64,000 nucleotides of DNA from Maritimibacter sp. (GCA_002695005.1 NZNT01000029.1:1-64000), one strand, 5' to 3'; numbered from the stretch's first letter, positions 18,306-26,767 are shown. The notes: generated by a model not told the origin, from the sequence alone. Made by a program: numbers and translations.

Positions 18306-18620
18306 TCAGCGGCGCGGGCGCCGTTTGCCCTCGCTCCGGGACAGGAAGTCGGGCGAGCGCTTGGCGATCCAGTGGGCGAATCTGGCGATGCGGGGGTGGG
18401 TGAGGAGTGCTTCGGGCGTGTTGTAGACGCGGGCGAGCGCGGCCTCCGACAGGGTCGCGTGGATTTCCTTGTGGCAGATGTGGTGGAGGAGCACCGTCTT
18501 GCCGCCCTTGCCGCCCTTCAGCCGCGGGATCAGGTGATGGCGCGACTGCGGCACCTCCGGCGGGATCGGGCGACCGCAGAGCGGGCAGATCGGGTCGCTT
18601 GTGTCAACGGGCGCTTCCAT
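18306..18620 (-). CDS. Small HNH-type nuclease-like protein
   Basis: A 104-residue protein starting MEAPVDTSDP at 18620. A zinc-binding CPLCGRPI is followed by RHHLIPRLKGG and LHHICHKEIH, the beta-beta-alpha-metal signature of HNH domains. The rest is a helical tail rich in basic residues (SEGKRRPRR). It is a stand-alone domain without partner genes and diverges from the flavoprotein gene with 14 bp between starts. Cellular role unknown. Confidence 0.8.
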   Translation of the reverse strand: MEAPVDTSDPICPLCGRPIPPEVPQSRHHLIPRLKGGKGGKTVLLHHICHKEIHATLSEAALARVYNTPEALLTHPRIARFAHWIAKRSPDFLSRSEGKRRPRR

Positions 18621-18634
18621 GCACAGAAGGTGGG

Positions 18635-19804
18635 ATGAACGGGCAGAGACGGCAAGCACTGGTGATCGGCGCGGGGCCTGCGGGGCTGATGGCCGCATGG
18701 GCGCTTGCGCACGCGGGTTGCGCCGTGACGGTGGCGGAAGCCAAGCCCACCGTCGCCCGCAAGTTCCTGATGGCAGGCAAGAGCGGGCTGAACCTGACCA
18801 AGGACGAGCCGGACGCGGCCTTTGCGGCCGCGTTTCACGGAAGCTGTGCCGGGTTGGTGCGCGACGCCGTGGCCGGGTTCGGCCCGAATGAGGTCGCCGA
18901 CTGGGCGCGCGGGCTGGGCCAGCCCGTCTTCACCGGCTCTTCAGGGCGGGTGTTTCCCGAAGCGATGAAGGCCTCGCCGCTCCTGCGGGCGTGGCTCGGC
19001 GGCCTTGGCGACGTGGACATCCGCACGCGCTGGCGCTGGATCGGGTTCGAGGGCGACGCTTTCGCCTTCGACACGCCGGACGGGCGCGAGGCGCGCAGGC
19101 CTGACCTCACCATCCTCGCCCTCGGCGGGGCGAGCTGGCCGCGACTTGGCTCGGACGCGACATGGGTGCCCTGGCTGGCAGAGCGGGGTGTAGAGATCAC
19201 GCCATTCGCCCCCGCGAACGCCGGTCTCGCCGTCGACTGGTCCACCCACATGGCCAAACATTTCGGCGCGCCGGTGAAAGTCGCGCGGCTCACCGCGGGC
19301 GACACCACCCTGCGCGGCGAGTTCGTGATCTCCGCTCGCGGCCTCGAAGGCTCCGCGATCTATGCCGTGTCGCGCGCCGTGCGCGAAGGCGCGCCGCTCA
19401 CCCTCGACCTCTGCCCGGACTGGAGCGAGGACGAGGTGCGCGCGCGCCTGTCGCGCCATCGGGGCAAGAACACTGTCACCGCGCACCTGCGCAAGACCCT
19501 GAACCTCGACCCCGCCCGCATCGCGCTCCTGATGGAATTCGCCCGCCCGCTCCCCGCCGACCTCGCCCCCGTGCTCAAGGCACTCCCCATCGCCCACGCG
19601 GGCCTGCGCCCGATTGCGGAGGCGATATCCTCGGCGGGCGGCGTCGCGGCACCCGCGCTCGACGGCTACCGCCTCCGGGCCATTCCCGGCGTCTATGCCT
19701 GCGGAGAGATGCTGGACTGGGAGGCACCGACGGGCGGCTACCTTCTCACCGCCTGCTTCGCCACGGCGCGCGCGGCGGCGCAGCAGGCCCTCACTCAGCC
19801 CTGA
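18635..19804 (+). CDS. HI0933/YhiN-like flavoprotein (FAD-dependent oxidoreductase)
   Basis: A 389-residue protein starting MNGQRRQALVIGAGPAGLMAAW, with an FAD-binding dinucleotide fold in the first 35 residues. KFLMAGKSGLNLTKDE is the family signature of HI0933-like proteins and the C-terminal ACGEMLDWEAPTGGYLLTACF completes the flavin site. The reaction of this family is not established. An AGAAGG-type ribosome site precedes the ATG at 18635. The upstream in-frame extension lies opposite the HNH gene and is rejected. Its 3' end overlaps the convergent GST gene by 10 bp. Confidence 0.88.
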   Translation: MNGQRRQALVIGAGPAGLMAAWALAHAGCAVTVAEAKPTVARKFLMAGKSGLNLTKDEPDAAFAAAFHGSCAGLVRDAVAGFGPNEVADWARGLGQPVFTGSSGRVFPEAMKASPLLRAWLGGLGDVDIRTRWRWIGFEGDAFAFDTPDGREARRPDLTILALGGASWPRLGSDATWVPWLAERGVEITPFAPANAGLAVDWSTHMAKHFGAPVKVARLTAGDTTLRGEFVISARGLEGSAIYAVSRAVREGAPLTLDLCPDWSEDEVRARLSRHRGKNTVTAHLRKTLNLDPARIALLMEFARPLPADLAPVLKALPIAHAGLRPIAEAISSAGGVAAPALDGYRLRAIPGVYACGEMLDWEAPTGGYLLTACFATARAAAQQALTQP

Positions 19805-20391
19805 GCGAGCGCCGCGGTGCGCCCGAACGCCTCGCGCCCGCGCATCCGCTTGGTGAAGGCGTTGAACACCTCGTTCTCCAGCGGGAATTTCGCGCTGCGC
19901 GCCCAGGTCGCACAATGGGTGGCGAGGATATCGGGCACCGTCATCTCGTCCCCAGTCAGGAACGGCTTGTCCCCGAGGATCTCGGCACACCGCTCCACCG
20001 CCCGGGCAAACTCCCATTTGAGCGAGCTTCGGATTTCCGGCATCCGGTGCTCTTCGGGCAGGACGAAGACGTGCCGCGCGCCCATCCACAAAAGCGCGTC
20101 CATGTCGTCGATCAGGAAATTCGTCACCGCGTCCTGCCGCGCGCGTTCGAGCGTGCCGGCGGGGTGGGTGAAGCGTCCGTGACGATCCGCGAGGAACTGC
20201 ATGATCGCGACCGAGTCGGCCACCGGCTCACCATCCACCAGCAGGACCGGCACCTTGCCCGAGGGGTTATGCGCCATGACTTCCTCGCTACCCGGACCCG
20301 CCTTGACCCAGTCATACGGTTCGCCCAGTTCTTCGAGCATCCAGAGCGCCCGGAACGCGCGCGTGTCGATCTTGCCGATCAAGGTGTACAT
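19795..20391 (-). CDS. Glutathione S-transferase family protein
   Basis: A 198-residue GST-fold protein starting MYTLIGKIDTRAFRALW at 20391. The N-terminal thioredoxin-like domain has the glutathione-contact region GKVPVLLVDGEPVADSVAI, and the C-terminal domain is all-helical (GDKPFLTGDEMTVPDILATH is the usual GST C-terminal motif). It lies downstream of the petR-like gene on the same strand with a 66-bp gap. Substrate unknown. Confidence 0.88.
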   Translation of the reverse strand: MYTLIGKIDTRAFRALWMLEELGEPYDWVKAGPGSEEVMAHNPSGKVPVLLVDGEPVADSVAIMQFLADRHGRFTHPAGTLERARQDAVTNFLIDDMDALLWMGARHVFVLPEEHRMPEIRSSLKWEFARAVERCAEILGDKPFLTGDEMTVPDILATHCATWARSAKFPLENEVFNAFTKRMRGREAFGRTAALAQG

Positions 20392-20457
20392 GGCTGATCC
20401 TCCCTGCCCCGACCTGCGCATGGCAGACCCCACCGGGGCAAGCATGACGTGGCGGCG

Positions 20458-21096
20458 TCAGTCGGTGACGAGCATGTATCCAGTGCCACGCACGGTCTGA
20501 AGCACCTTGGGCATCCGGGGGTTGGGCTCCAGCTTGCGCCTGAGCCGCGTGACCTGCACGTCCACCGCGCGGCTGGCCGGATCGGCCTCGACGGCGTCAG
20601 CCAGTTCCGCGCGCGTGACCGGCGCGCCGGGGCGGTCGGTGAGCGCGCGCATCAGCTTCACCTCGGTCCCGGTCAGGCGCACGCGCACCTCCCCCTCGCA
20701 CAGATCACCGCTTGCGATGTCATAGGTGAACGGGCCGAAGCGCAGTACCTTTGGCGCGGTCTCGGCGGGCGGCGGGCGGCGGTCGAGCATCTGGTTCACC
20801 CGGTCGACAAGCGCCTGCGGCTCGAACGGTTTGGACAGCACCTCGCCCGACCGGGTTTCCCCGGCGGCGACAAGCCAGAGCACCGGCGCGCGGGTCAGCT
20901 CGCACAGCGCCTGCGCTTCGGCCACGTCTTCCATCAGGATCAGGTCGAAATCCAGCCCGGCCAGGAGCCGCGCGGCGTGGTCCACGTCCCGCGCAGCGGA
21001 CACGAGGAAGCCGTGCCGCCCGAGGTAGGTCCGCAACAGCGCCCGCTTTTCCTCCTGCGGATCGACGAGCAGGATATGCGCGTCGCCCCCCGTCAT
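20458..21096 (-). CDS. PetR-like OmpR-family regulator with a degenerate receiver domain
   Basis: A 212-residue protein. Residues about 115-212 form an intact OmpR-type winged helix (RVRLTGTEVKLMRALTDRPG ... VDVQVTRLRRKLEPNPRMPKVLQTVRGTGYMLV), very like Rhodobacter PetR. The receiver (residues 6-105) is eroded: ILLVDPQEEKR has one of the two N-terminal acids, the phospho-acceptor strand reads FDLILMEDVAEA instead of DLIVLDVMMPGEDG, the GADDYL segment is absent, and only the KPFEP region with its Lys remains. Phosphorylation is therefore doubtful. Its ATG overlaps the stop of the MarR gene (ATGA), as in petP-petR. Confidence 0.82.
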   Translation of the reverse strand: MTGGDAHILLVDPQEEKRALLRTYLGRHGFLVSAARDVDHAARLLAGLDFDLILMEDVAEAQALCELTRAPVLWLVAAGETRSGEVLSKPFEPQALVDRVNQMLDRRPPPAETAPKVLRFGPFTYDIASGDLCEGEVRVRLTGTEVKLMRALTDRPGAPVTRAELADAVEADPASRAVDVQVTRLRRKLEPNPRMPKVLQTVRGTGYMLVTD

Positions 21097-21584
21097 TCCG
21101 GGTCTTTCAGCGCGTTGAAGTGGCGGCGCATGTCCGGGTCCATCATCGCCTCGAGCACCTTTCGGAACCCGTCCACGGCGTCCGGCCCCACCTCGCGGTA
21201 GGCCGCGCGCATCCGGGTGCGTTGCGCATCCGAGAGATCGGCCTCCAGCGCCTGACCGCGCTCGGTCAGCGTCAGGTTGCGCTCGCGCTTGTCGCGGGTG
21301 CCGACCCGGCTTTCCACCAGCCCGTCCTCGACCAGCGTGCGCAGCACCCGGTTGAGCGATTGCTTGGTGACACCGAGAATGCCCAGAAGGTTGTTGACGG
21401 TCGTGCCCGGACTGCGATGAATGAAGTGGATGGCCCGGTGATGCGCCCGTCCGTATCCGTATTGTTCGAGGATGCGGTCGGGGTCCGCCGTGAACCCCTT
21501 GTAGGCGAAGAACATCGCCTCGATGCCCTTCTTGAGCTGCTCGTCGGTGAGAAAGAGCAGGTGTGGTCCTCGCCGGTCGTCCAT
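21093..21584 (-). CDS. PetP-like MarR-family regulator
   Basis: A 163-residue winged-helix repressor or activator. The MarR core is visible in SPGTTVNNLLGILGVTKQSLNRVLRTLVEDGLV (DNA-recognition helices) and GTRDKRERNLTLTERG (wing). In Rhodobacter capsulatus a MarR-type PetP and an OmpR-type PetR are co-encoded and needed for cytochrome bc1 expression; gene order and overlap match that pair. A GGGAGG ribosome site precedes the ATG. It is divergent from ilvE across a 168-bp AT-rich region with dyad and direct repeats. Confidence 0.85.
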   Translation of the reverse strand: MDDRRGPHLLFLTDEQLKKGIEAMFFAYKGFTADPDRILEQYGYGRAHHRAIHFIHRSPGTTVNNLLGILGVTKQSLNRVLRTLVEDGLVESRVGTRDKRERNLTLTERGQALEADLSDAQRTRMRAAYREVGPDAVDGFRKVLEAMMDPDMRRHFNALKDPE

Positions 21585-21627
21585 GCGGCCTCCCGTTCAC
21601 AAAGCGATGCGTCTTTGGGCAATTTAC

Positions 21628-21720
21628 GTCAGTCTTGTTGACTTTACCAGAGTGGAATGGTAGCGAATCGCGTCTTTGGCGCAACTTTACGTCCGAACCG
21701 GACCAAAATTGCGCAACTTT
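21628..21720. promoter_or_regulatory. Divergent petP/ilvE regulatory region
   Basis: An imperfect dyad GTCAGTCTTGTTGAC (21628-21642) fits a MarR-type operator. Downstream, GCGCAACTTT occurs twice in direct orientation (21679-21688 and 21711-21720), 32 bp apart, a layout typical of OmpR-family binding. A TTGACT element (21638-21643) inside the dyad could be the ilvE -35. Binding is inferred. Confidence 0.4.
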
Positions 21721-21752
21721 TGGAAAAGCGCGCGATGCGCGAGGAGGATGTG

Positions 21753-22619
21753 ATGGCTGGATATGATGACCGCGACGGCAAGATCTGGGTCGACGGCACA
21801 CTCGTCGATTGGCGCGATGCCAACGTACACATCCTGACCCACGCGATGCACTACGCCTCCTCGGTGTTCGAGGGTGAGCGCGCGTATGACGGCAAGATCT
21901 TCCTCACCCAGAAGCACTCCGAGCGGCTGCTGAAATCGGGCGAGATGATCGACATGCCGATCCCGTGGACCGCCGATCAGATCACCGCCGCCAAGGACGA
22001 AGTGCTTGCGGCCAACGGGCTCACCAATGCCTATGTCCGCGCCGTCGCTTTCCGGGGCGCGGGCGAGGATATGGGGGTCAGCTCCTCCAAGAACCCCGTC
22101 CGCCTGTTCATCGCCGCTTGGGAATGGGGCAGCTACTATGGCGACGCCAAGATGAAGGGCGCGAAGCTCGACATCTCCAAGTGGAAGCGCCCCTCGCCGG
22201 AAACGATCCCGACCGCCGCCAAGGCCGCCGGTCTTTACATGATCTGCACCATGTCCAAGCACGCGGCCGAGGCCAAAGGCTGCTCCGACGCGCTGTTTTA
22301 CGACTATCGCGGCTATGTGGCCGAGGCGACCGGGGCCAACGTGTTCTTCGTGAAGGATGGCGAGGTTCACACCCCGATCCCCGACGCGATCCTCAACGGC
22401 CTCACCCGCCAGACCGTGATCGGGATGCTCAAGGACCGTGGGATCACCGTGCATGAGCGTCACATCATGCCCGAGGAAATGGAGGGGTTCGAACAGTGCT
22501 GGCTCACCGGCTCCGCCGCCGAGGTCACGCCGGTCGGCCAGATCGGCGACTATACTTTCGAGGTCGGCCAGCTTACCCGCGACATCTCGGACGCCTACGA
22601 GAAACTGGTGCGTTCGTAA
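21753..22619 (+). CDS. ilvE: Branched-chain amino acid aminotransferase
   Basis: PLP enzyme that transfers amino groups between glutamate and the 2-oxo acids of Leu, Ile and Val. The start MAGYDDRDGKIWVDG at 21753 follows a GAGGAGG ribosome site and gives 288 residues, normal for the family. Family regions are HAMHYASSVFEGERAYDGKIF (substrate loop), YVRAVAFRGAG, EATGANVFFVKDG (fold-type IV signature) and a C-terminal GSAAEVTPV cofactor-phosphate loop. It is divergent from the petPR-like pair. Confidence 0.94.
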   Translation: MAGYDDRDGKIWVDGTLVDWRDANVHILTHAMHYASSVFEGERAYDGKIFLTQKHSERLLKSGEMIDMPIPWTADQITAAKDEVLAANGLTNAYVRAVAFRGAGEDMGVSSSKNPVRLFIAAWEWGSYYGDAKMKGAKLDISKWKRPSPETIPTAAKAAGLYMICTMSKHAAEAKGCSDALFYDYRGYVAEATGANVFFVKDGEVHTPIPDAILNGLTRQTVIGMLKDRGITVHERHIMPEEMEGFEQCWLTGSAAEVTPVGQIGDYTFEVGQLTRDISDAYEKLVRS

Positions 22620-22632
22620 CCATTTGAGAACC

Positions 22633-22672
22633 TGCACCCCCTAGACTGGCGACAGCCAATCCCGGGGGTGCA
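22633..22672 (+). promoter_or_regulatory. Inverted repeat covering the ribosome site of the 22674 gene
   Basis: TGCACCCCC (22633-22641) pairs perfectly with GGGGGTGCA (22664-22672). The second arm contains the purine-rich sequence just before the ATG at 22674, so an mRNA hairpin would mask ribosome access. A -10-like CTAGAC lies in the loop. Confidence 0.45.
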
Positions 22673-22673
22673 C

Positions 22674-23102
22674 ATGGCCGCCACGCGCCGCAACCTGTCA
22701 TACATCTTCGCGATCATCGGTCTGCTCGTCCTGCCGACCGCCTTCTCGCTGTCCTACCACGCGATCACCGGCAACCCGAACCTGCGCCCCCTCGGGGTGA
22801 CGTCCGACAGCATGCGCGCCTACGAGGCCGGGGGGGCCGAAGGCGTGCGGATCGTGGCGCTGGTCGACTGGGTGCCGCCGCGCACCGGCGGATACTCCCG
22901 CAACCGGCTCGACCGCGCGATCACGCGGGCCTTCAACGCCAAGGGGGTCGAAGTCGTCGTGCGGTTCAAACCGGGGGAGGAGGTGACGCGCGTCAGCTAC
23001 CTCGTGGGCAACAGCACGATCGGCCCTTTCTCCACCGCCCGCGCGGCCGAGGGCATCTCGGCAGCGGTCGACGCCTATCGCATGCACGTCCCTTTCAAGT
23101 GA
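22674..23102 (+). CDS. Hypothetical membrane-anchored or exported protein
   Basis: Not recognised. The product is 142 residues from ATG 22674 (a GTG at 22668 is the alternative). Residues 6-30 form a hydrophobic segment ([19 protein letters not shown]), an uncleaved anchor or signal. The rest looks like a small alpha/beta domain with [32 protein letters not shown] and a C-terminal helix [15 protein letters not shown]. Its stop overlaps the convergent queG gene by 8 bp. An inverted repeat covers the ribosome site. Confidence 0.65.
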   Translation: MAATRRNLSYIFAIIGLLVLPTAFSLSYHAITGNPNLRPLGVTSDSMRAYEAGGAEGVRIVALVDWVPPRTGGYSRNRLDRAITRAFNAKGVEVVVRFKPGEEVTRVSYLVGNSTIGPFSTARAAEGISAAVDAYRMHVPFK

Positions 23103-24126
23103 GTCGGCCGATGGCCCATTGCGCGGCCTCCGCCAGAACCGGGTCATCCTCCCGCGCCAGCTCCTGCAAGCGCGGCACATGGCGCGCATCGCCCGAGTTG
23201 CCCATCGCGTAGGACACGTTGCGCAGGAACCGGTTTCGCCCGATCCGCTTGATCGGACTGCCCGAGAATTTCTCACGAAACGCCGCATCGTCCAGGGTGG
23301 CGAGATCGGCGAGCATCGGCGCGGCGAAATCGTCACGCGCCAGATACCGCACCTCCCGCGCCTCGGCGGCAAACTTGTTCCACGGACAGACCGCAAGGCA
23401 GTCGTCGCAGCCATAGATCCGGTTGCCCAGCGCCGGGCGCAAATCCTCGTCCACCGGCCCCTTGTGCTCGATGGTGAGGTAGGAAATGCACCGCCGCGCA
23501 TCCAGTTGGAAGGGCGCCGGAAAGGCGTCCGTCGGACAGACGTCCAGACAGGCGGTGCAGCTCCCGCAGTTCTCCCGCCCCGGCGCGTCCACCGGCAACT
23601 CTAACGTGGTAAAGATCGCGCCGAGGAAGAACCAGTTGCCCAGCTCCCGCGACAACAGGTTCGTATGCTTGCCCTGCCAGCCAAGCCCCGCCGCCTGCGC
23701 CAGCGGCTTTTCCATGACCGGCGCGGTATCCACGAACACCTTGATTTCAGTCTCCGCCCCGGCCTCTTCGATCAGCCAGCGCCCCACGCGCTTGAGCCGC
23801 TTCTTCACGATGTCATGGTAATCGCGGTTCTGGGCATAGACACTGATCGCCCCGCGCTCCGCCTGCCCCACGACCGCCATCGGGTCATGTTCGGGCGTGT
23901 AAAGCTCCGCCAGCATGATGACAGACCGCGCCTCGGGCCACAGCGCCGCCGGGTCGCCGCGCCACCCCATGCGCTCTTCCATCCAGCCCATGTCGCCATG
24001 CCGCCCGTCCGCGACAAAGGCCGCCAGCCGCCCGGCCAGCTCCGGCACGGCGTCGGGCCGCGTGATCCCCACGGCCGAGAACCCTTCGGCCAGGGCCCGC
24101 TCTCTCAATTTCTCGTCAATGCTCAT
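23095..24126 (-). CDS. queG: Epoxyqueuosine reductase
   Basis: Reduces epoxyqueuosine to queuosine at tRNA position 34; cobalamin- and Fe-S-dependent, cytosolic. The start [11 protein letters not shown] at 24126 gives 343 residues. Two ferredoxin-type [4Fe-4S] clusters are read in [15 protein letters not shown] and [15 protein letters not shown], and the cobalamin-domain signature in [21 protein letters not shown]-like residues. The C-terminus ([19 protein letters not shown]) is a HEAT-like tail. Last gene of a probable mtgA/fzlA-like/queG operon. Confidence 0.95.
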   Translation of the reverse strand: MSIDEKLRERALAEGFSAVGITRPDAVPELAGRLAAFVADGRHGDMGWMEERMGWRGDPAALWPEARSVIMLAELYTPEHDPMAVVGQAERGAISVYAQNRDYHDIVKKRLKRVGRWLIEEAGAETEIKVFVDTAPVMEKPLAQAAGLGWQGKHTNLLSRELGNWFFLGAIFTTLELPVDAPGRENCGSCTACLDVCPTDAFPAPFQLDARRCISYLTIEHKGPVDEDLRPALGNRIYGCDDCLAVCPWNKFAAEAREVRYLARDDFAAPMLADLATLDDAAFREKFSGSPIKRIGRNRFLRNVSYAMGNSGDARHVPRLQELAREDDPVLAEAAQWAIGRLT

Positions 24127-24151
24127 GGGGCGTCTCCGTCCCGGCGGCGCC

Positions 24152-24817
24152 TCAGAAATCGAGGTCCGCGTAATGCGCCGGCGGCGGGAAGCTCGGCACC
24201 TGATCGGCCAGAAGCGAGCGGAAGGCGGGCCGCGATTTGATCTTGGCATACCACTCGCGCACGTTCTCGTTCCGGTTCCAGTCGACGTCCGAGATGTAAT
24301 CCAGCGCCGACAGGTGCGCCGCCGCCGCGAAATCCGCCAGTGTCATACTATCCCCGGCAAGCCACCGGCGCTGATCCAGAAGCCAGCCCATGTAGTCGAG
24401 GTGATACTTGATCGCCTTGGCCCCGGCCTTGATCCGCGTGGAATCCGGATACCCGGCACCGGTCAGCTTCTTGTGAACCCGCTCATACAGCAGGTTCGCC
24501 GTCACCTCGTGATGAAACTTGTCGTCGAACCACGCCACGATCCGCCGCACCTCGTAGCGCCCGTCGATCGAGCCGGGCATCAGCGGCGGGTCCGGCACCT
24601 TCTCCTCGACATACTCACAGATCGCCGTGCTCTCGGTCAGCGTCTTGCCGTCCATGCGTAGCACCGGCACCTTGCCCGCCGGATTGCGGCGCAGGAACTC
24701 GACGCTCTTTTCCCAGTAGCGCTCTTCGATAAGCTCCACCTCCAGCCGCTTCTCGGCCAGGATCAGCCGCACCTTGCGGCAGAACGGGGACAGGGGTGAG
24801 TGATAAAGTCGGATCAT
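24152..24817 (-). CDS. GST-fold protein, FzlA-like
   Basis: A 221-residue GST-superfamily protein starting [18 protein letters not shown] at 24817. The thioredoxin-like half has [19 protein letters not shown]; the helical half includes [23 protein letters not shown] in two blocks and ends in the charged-aromatic tail [11 protein letters not shown]. In Caulobacter the GST-like FzlA binds FtsZ and is required for division; the alphaproteobacterial length, C-terminal tail and position beside peptidoglycan (mtgA) and queG genes support that assignment but do not prove it. An ordinary detoxifying GST is the alternative. Confidence 0.75.
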   Translation of the reverse strand: MIRLYHSPLSPFCRKVRLILAEKRLEVELIEERYWEKSVEFLRRNPAGKVPVLRMDGKTLTESTAICEYVEEKVPDPPLMPGSIDGRYEVRRIVAWFDDKFHHEVTANLLYERVHKKLTGAGYPDSTRIKAGAKAIKYHLDYMGWLLDQRRWLAGDSMTLADFAAAAHLSALDYISDVDWNRNENVREWYAKIKSRPAFRSLLADQVPSFPPPAHYADLDF

Positions 24818-24869
24818 CGTTGTGTTATTGTTGGCTCTCAGCCTCTCATGCCGTGAAAACCCGGCCGGT

Positions 24870-25598
24870 TCAATCCTCGAGACAATCCGCGCGCCCGTCT
24901 CGGAGGATCGTCGCCGCCCCGTCCGCGATCGACGCCGCGCGGCGCTGCACGAACTGGCCGGGGCGCGACGCCGAGCGCCCCTTTGGGTCGGGCAGGATCG
25001 CGGCAAGCCGGGCCGCCTGCATGGCGGTAAGGGCATCGGGCGTCACGCCATAGTAATGCGCCGCCGCCGCGTGGACCCCGAAGACGCCCTCGTCGAACTC
25101 AGCCACGTTGAGATAGACCTCGACGATCCGGCGCTTGGTCCAGACCAGCTCCATCGCCGGCGTGATGACGGCCTCCAGCGCCTTGCGCACATAACTGCGG
25201 GCGGGCCAGAGATAGACGTTCTTCACAACCTGCTGGCTCAGCGTCGACGCTCCCCGCGTTTCACCCGCCTCGATCACCTGCCGGATCGCGGCCATGTCGA
25301 ACCCCCAGTGCAGGCAGAAATTGGCATCCTCCGCCGCCACCACTGACCGGGCCATCACGGGCGCGATATCTTCCATCTGCGCCCAGTCATGGGACAGGCC
25401 GCCAAGCCTGCGCGACTCGCTCGCCATGTAAAGCGTGGTGGGCGGGTTCACGAACGCATAGAGCGACACGCCCAGACACACGAAAGCCACCGCGCCCAGC
25501 ACGCCGCGACGCGCCCAACGCCAAACAAAGCGCCGCGCGCCCCGTTTCGGAGCCACGCGGCGCGGTGTCTTTTTCGATTTCGCCGGTGTGCGCGCCAT
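24870..25598 (-). CDS. mtgA: Monofunctional peptidoglycan transglycosylase
   Basis: Polymerises lipid II glycan chains without transpeptidation. The start MARTPAKSKK at 25598 gives 242 residues. A basic N-terminus is followed by one transmembrane helix (about 28-50) and then the GT51 domain with catalytic Glu in VAAEDANFCLHWGFD, the GASTLSQQVVKN box, KRRIVEVYLN and the RLAAILPDP region. First gene of a same-strand run with the FzlA-like gene and queG. Confidence 0.94.
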   Translation of the reverse strand: MARTPAKSKKTPRRVAPKRGARRFVWRWARRGVLGAVAFVCLGVSLYAFVNPPTTLYMASESRRLGGLSHDWAQMEDIAPVMARSVVAAEDANFCLHWGFDMAAIRQVIEAGETRGASTLSQQVVKNVYLWPARSYVRKALEAVITPAMELVWTKRRIVEVYLNVAEFDEGVFGVHAAAAHYYGVTPDALTAMQAARLAAILPDPKGRSASRPGQFVQRRAASIADGAATILRDGRADCLED

Positions 25599-25630
25599 GG
25601 CCACTTATGACCACGCGGCGCGTCATCTGG

Positions 25631-26182
25631 TCAAGCGAGGTCGGGCTGGTCGCGCATTTCTGCCTTCTCGGCGCCGCGTGTGGTGCGCGCCCCGTCCTCC
25701 TCGCGCACGGTCGCGGTGCGGATCTGGTCGGCATGGCGCCCCGACAGGGAGGAGCGGGTGACCTTGCCGCCAAACCGGCTGATCGTCGCGGCAAGCGCAC
25801 CGGGGTCGACCCGCCGCGCCAGCAGCGCAACCGCCGCCTGCCCCGGCTCGATCCGCCGCCCGACGTCGCGCAGATAGGCATCGCGAATCCCGATGTCGGT
25901 CATGCGCCCGGTGATGAACCCGGCTCCTGCGCCCACGGCCGCCCCGATGACCGGCATCAGGAACACTGCCCCCAGCACGGCGCCCCAGACGGCCCCGCCG
26001 ATCACATGGGTCCAGGCGGTCTGAACCTCGCGCTCGATGTCGATGGCCCGGTCCGGCGCGCGGCTGACGACCTCGATATCGGATGGCTCGATCTGGTAGT
26101 TGCGGCCCATTGCAGCCATCGCATTGCGCGCGGCAAGGGCCTTTTGCTTGTCGGGAAAGGTGGCGACGACGATCTCGGACAT
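25631..26182 (-). CDS. DUF1269-family membrane-associated protein
   Basis: A 183-residue protein starting MSEIVVATFPDKQKALAAR at 26182. The order, a small ferredoxin-like N-terminal domain, a glycine-rich hydrophobic hairpin (about 62-92: GGAVWGAVLGAVFLMPVIGA and more) and a second alpha/beta part with ALLARRVDPGALAATIS, matches DUF1269. Function of the family is unknown. The C-terminus is charged and probably disordered. Confidence 0.78.
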   Translation of the reverse strand: MSEIVVATFPDKQKALAARNAMAAMGRNYQIEPSDIEVVSRAPDRAIDIEREVQTAWTHVIGGAVWGAVLGAVFLMPVIGAAVGAGAGFITGRMTDIGIRDAYLRDVGRRIEPGQAAVALLARRVDPGALAATISRFGGKVTRSSLSGRHADQIRTATVREEDGARTTRGAEKAEMRDQPDLA

Positions 26183-26252
26183 GATGCTCTCCGGCAATAC
26201 CTGTTGCCGCAAAAACGCCCCGCCCGGGCATTCGGTTCCCGGTGCCCGCGCC

Positions 26253-26366
26253 TCAGATGTAGATCGGCAGCGCCGTCGCCACGACCGCGCCCAGCACGAG
26301 GCCGAGGCACAGGCCGACCACGACCCTCAGAAAGAACTGCACCGTGGCAGCGATCGAACGCAGCAT
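26253..26366 (-). CDS. Single-pass small membrane protein (37 aa)
   Basis: A short open frame from ATG 26366 to TGA 26253 reads MLRSIAATVQFFLRVVVG and continues as one hydrophobic helix ending LPIYI. A GGGGG ribosome site lies 4-5 nt upstream of the ATG. Positive residues at the N-terminal side predict the N-terminus in the cytoplasm. It sits between the DUF1269 and DUF4189 genes on the same strand. Too short for family assignment. Confidence 0.5.
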   Translation of the reverse strand: MLRSIAATVQFFLRVVVGLCLGLVLGAVVATALPIYI

Positions 26367-26419
26367 GCGACCCCCATCGCAGTAACCGGTTACATTTCAG
26401 CGGGGCAGAGCCCCCGGTA

Positions 26420-26767
26420 TCAGCCCGAACAGGCCCAGACAGCCACGCGGCAGCCGGACCCGTATTGGCGGCAGTAACTCAACGCCGCAGCCTCGGCCGC
26501 CCCGCGCGAGCTGCCCGTGGCCCAGCCCCAGCCGCCGTTGGTTGCCTGCGCCATCGCCCCACAGGTGCCCCGGAACGTCCGGATTTCGGTGCAGTCGTAT
26601 TCGCAGCCCTGCGCAACGGCGTCATACGCCTGCTGCTGCGTTGCCCATTCATAGGACCAGCCGTGCGCGCCGCCCGGCCCGATCCCGACACCACCCCAAA
26701 GCTGCGCCATAGCGGCCCCCGGAAGCATGACGGTCAGAAATGCTGCAATTTTCAGAAATGTTCTCAT
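26420..26767 (-). CDS. Secreted DUF4189-domain protein
   Basis: A 115-residue exported protein starting MRTFLKIAAFLTVMLPG, with a signal peptide cleaved near AMAQ. The mature part has the DUF4189 repeat-like pattern: ATQQQAYDAVAQGCEYDC, FRGTCGAMAQA, GWGWATGSSRGAAEAAALSYC and CRVAVWACSG, with Cys residues that would form disulfides. Function of the domain is unknown. Confidence 0.85.
   Translation of the reverse strand: MRTFLKIAAFLTVMLPGAAMAQLWGGVGIGPGGAHGWSYEWATQQQAYDAVAQGCEYDCTEIRTFRGTCGAMAQATNGGWGWATGSSRGAAEAAALSYCRQYGSGCRVAVWACSG

Noticed and set aside
18253-18310. A dispersed REP-type repeat family
   Set aside because: The GAGGGGGC hairpin was seen once only; no second copy was found in this window.
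21097-21801. A long N-terminal extension of the petR-like protein through the MarR gene
   Set aside because: The extension is the shadow of the MarR gene in another frame; ATG 21096 in an ATGA overlap is the natural start.
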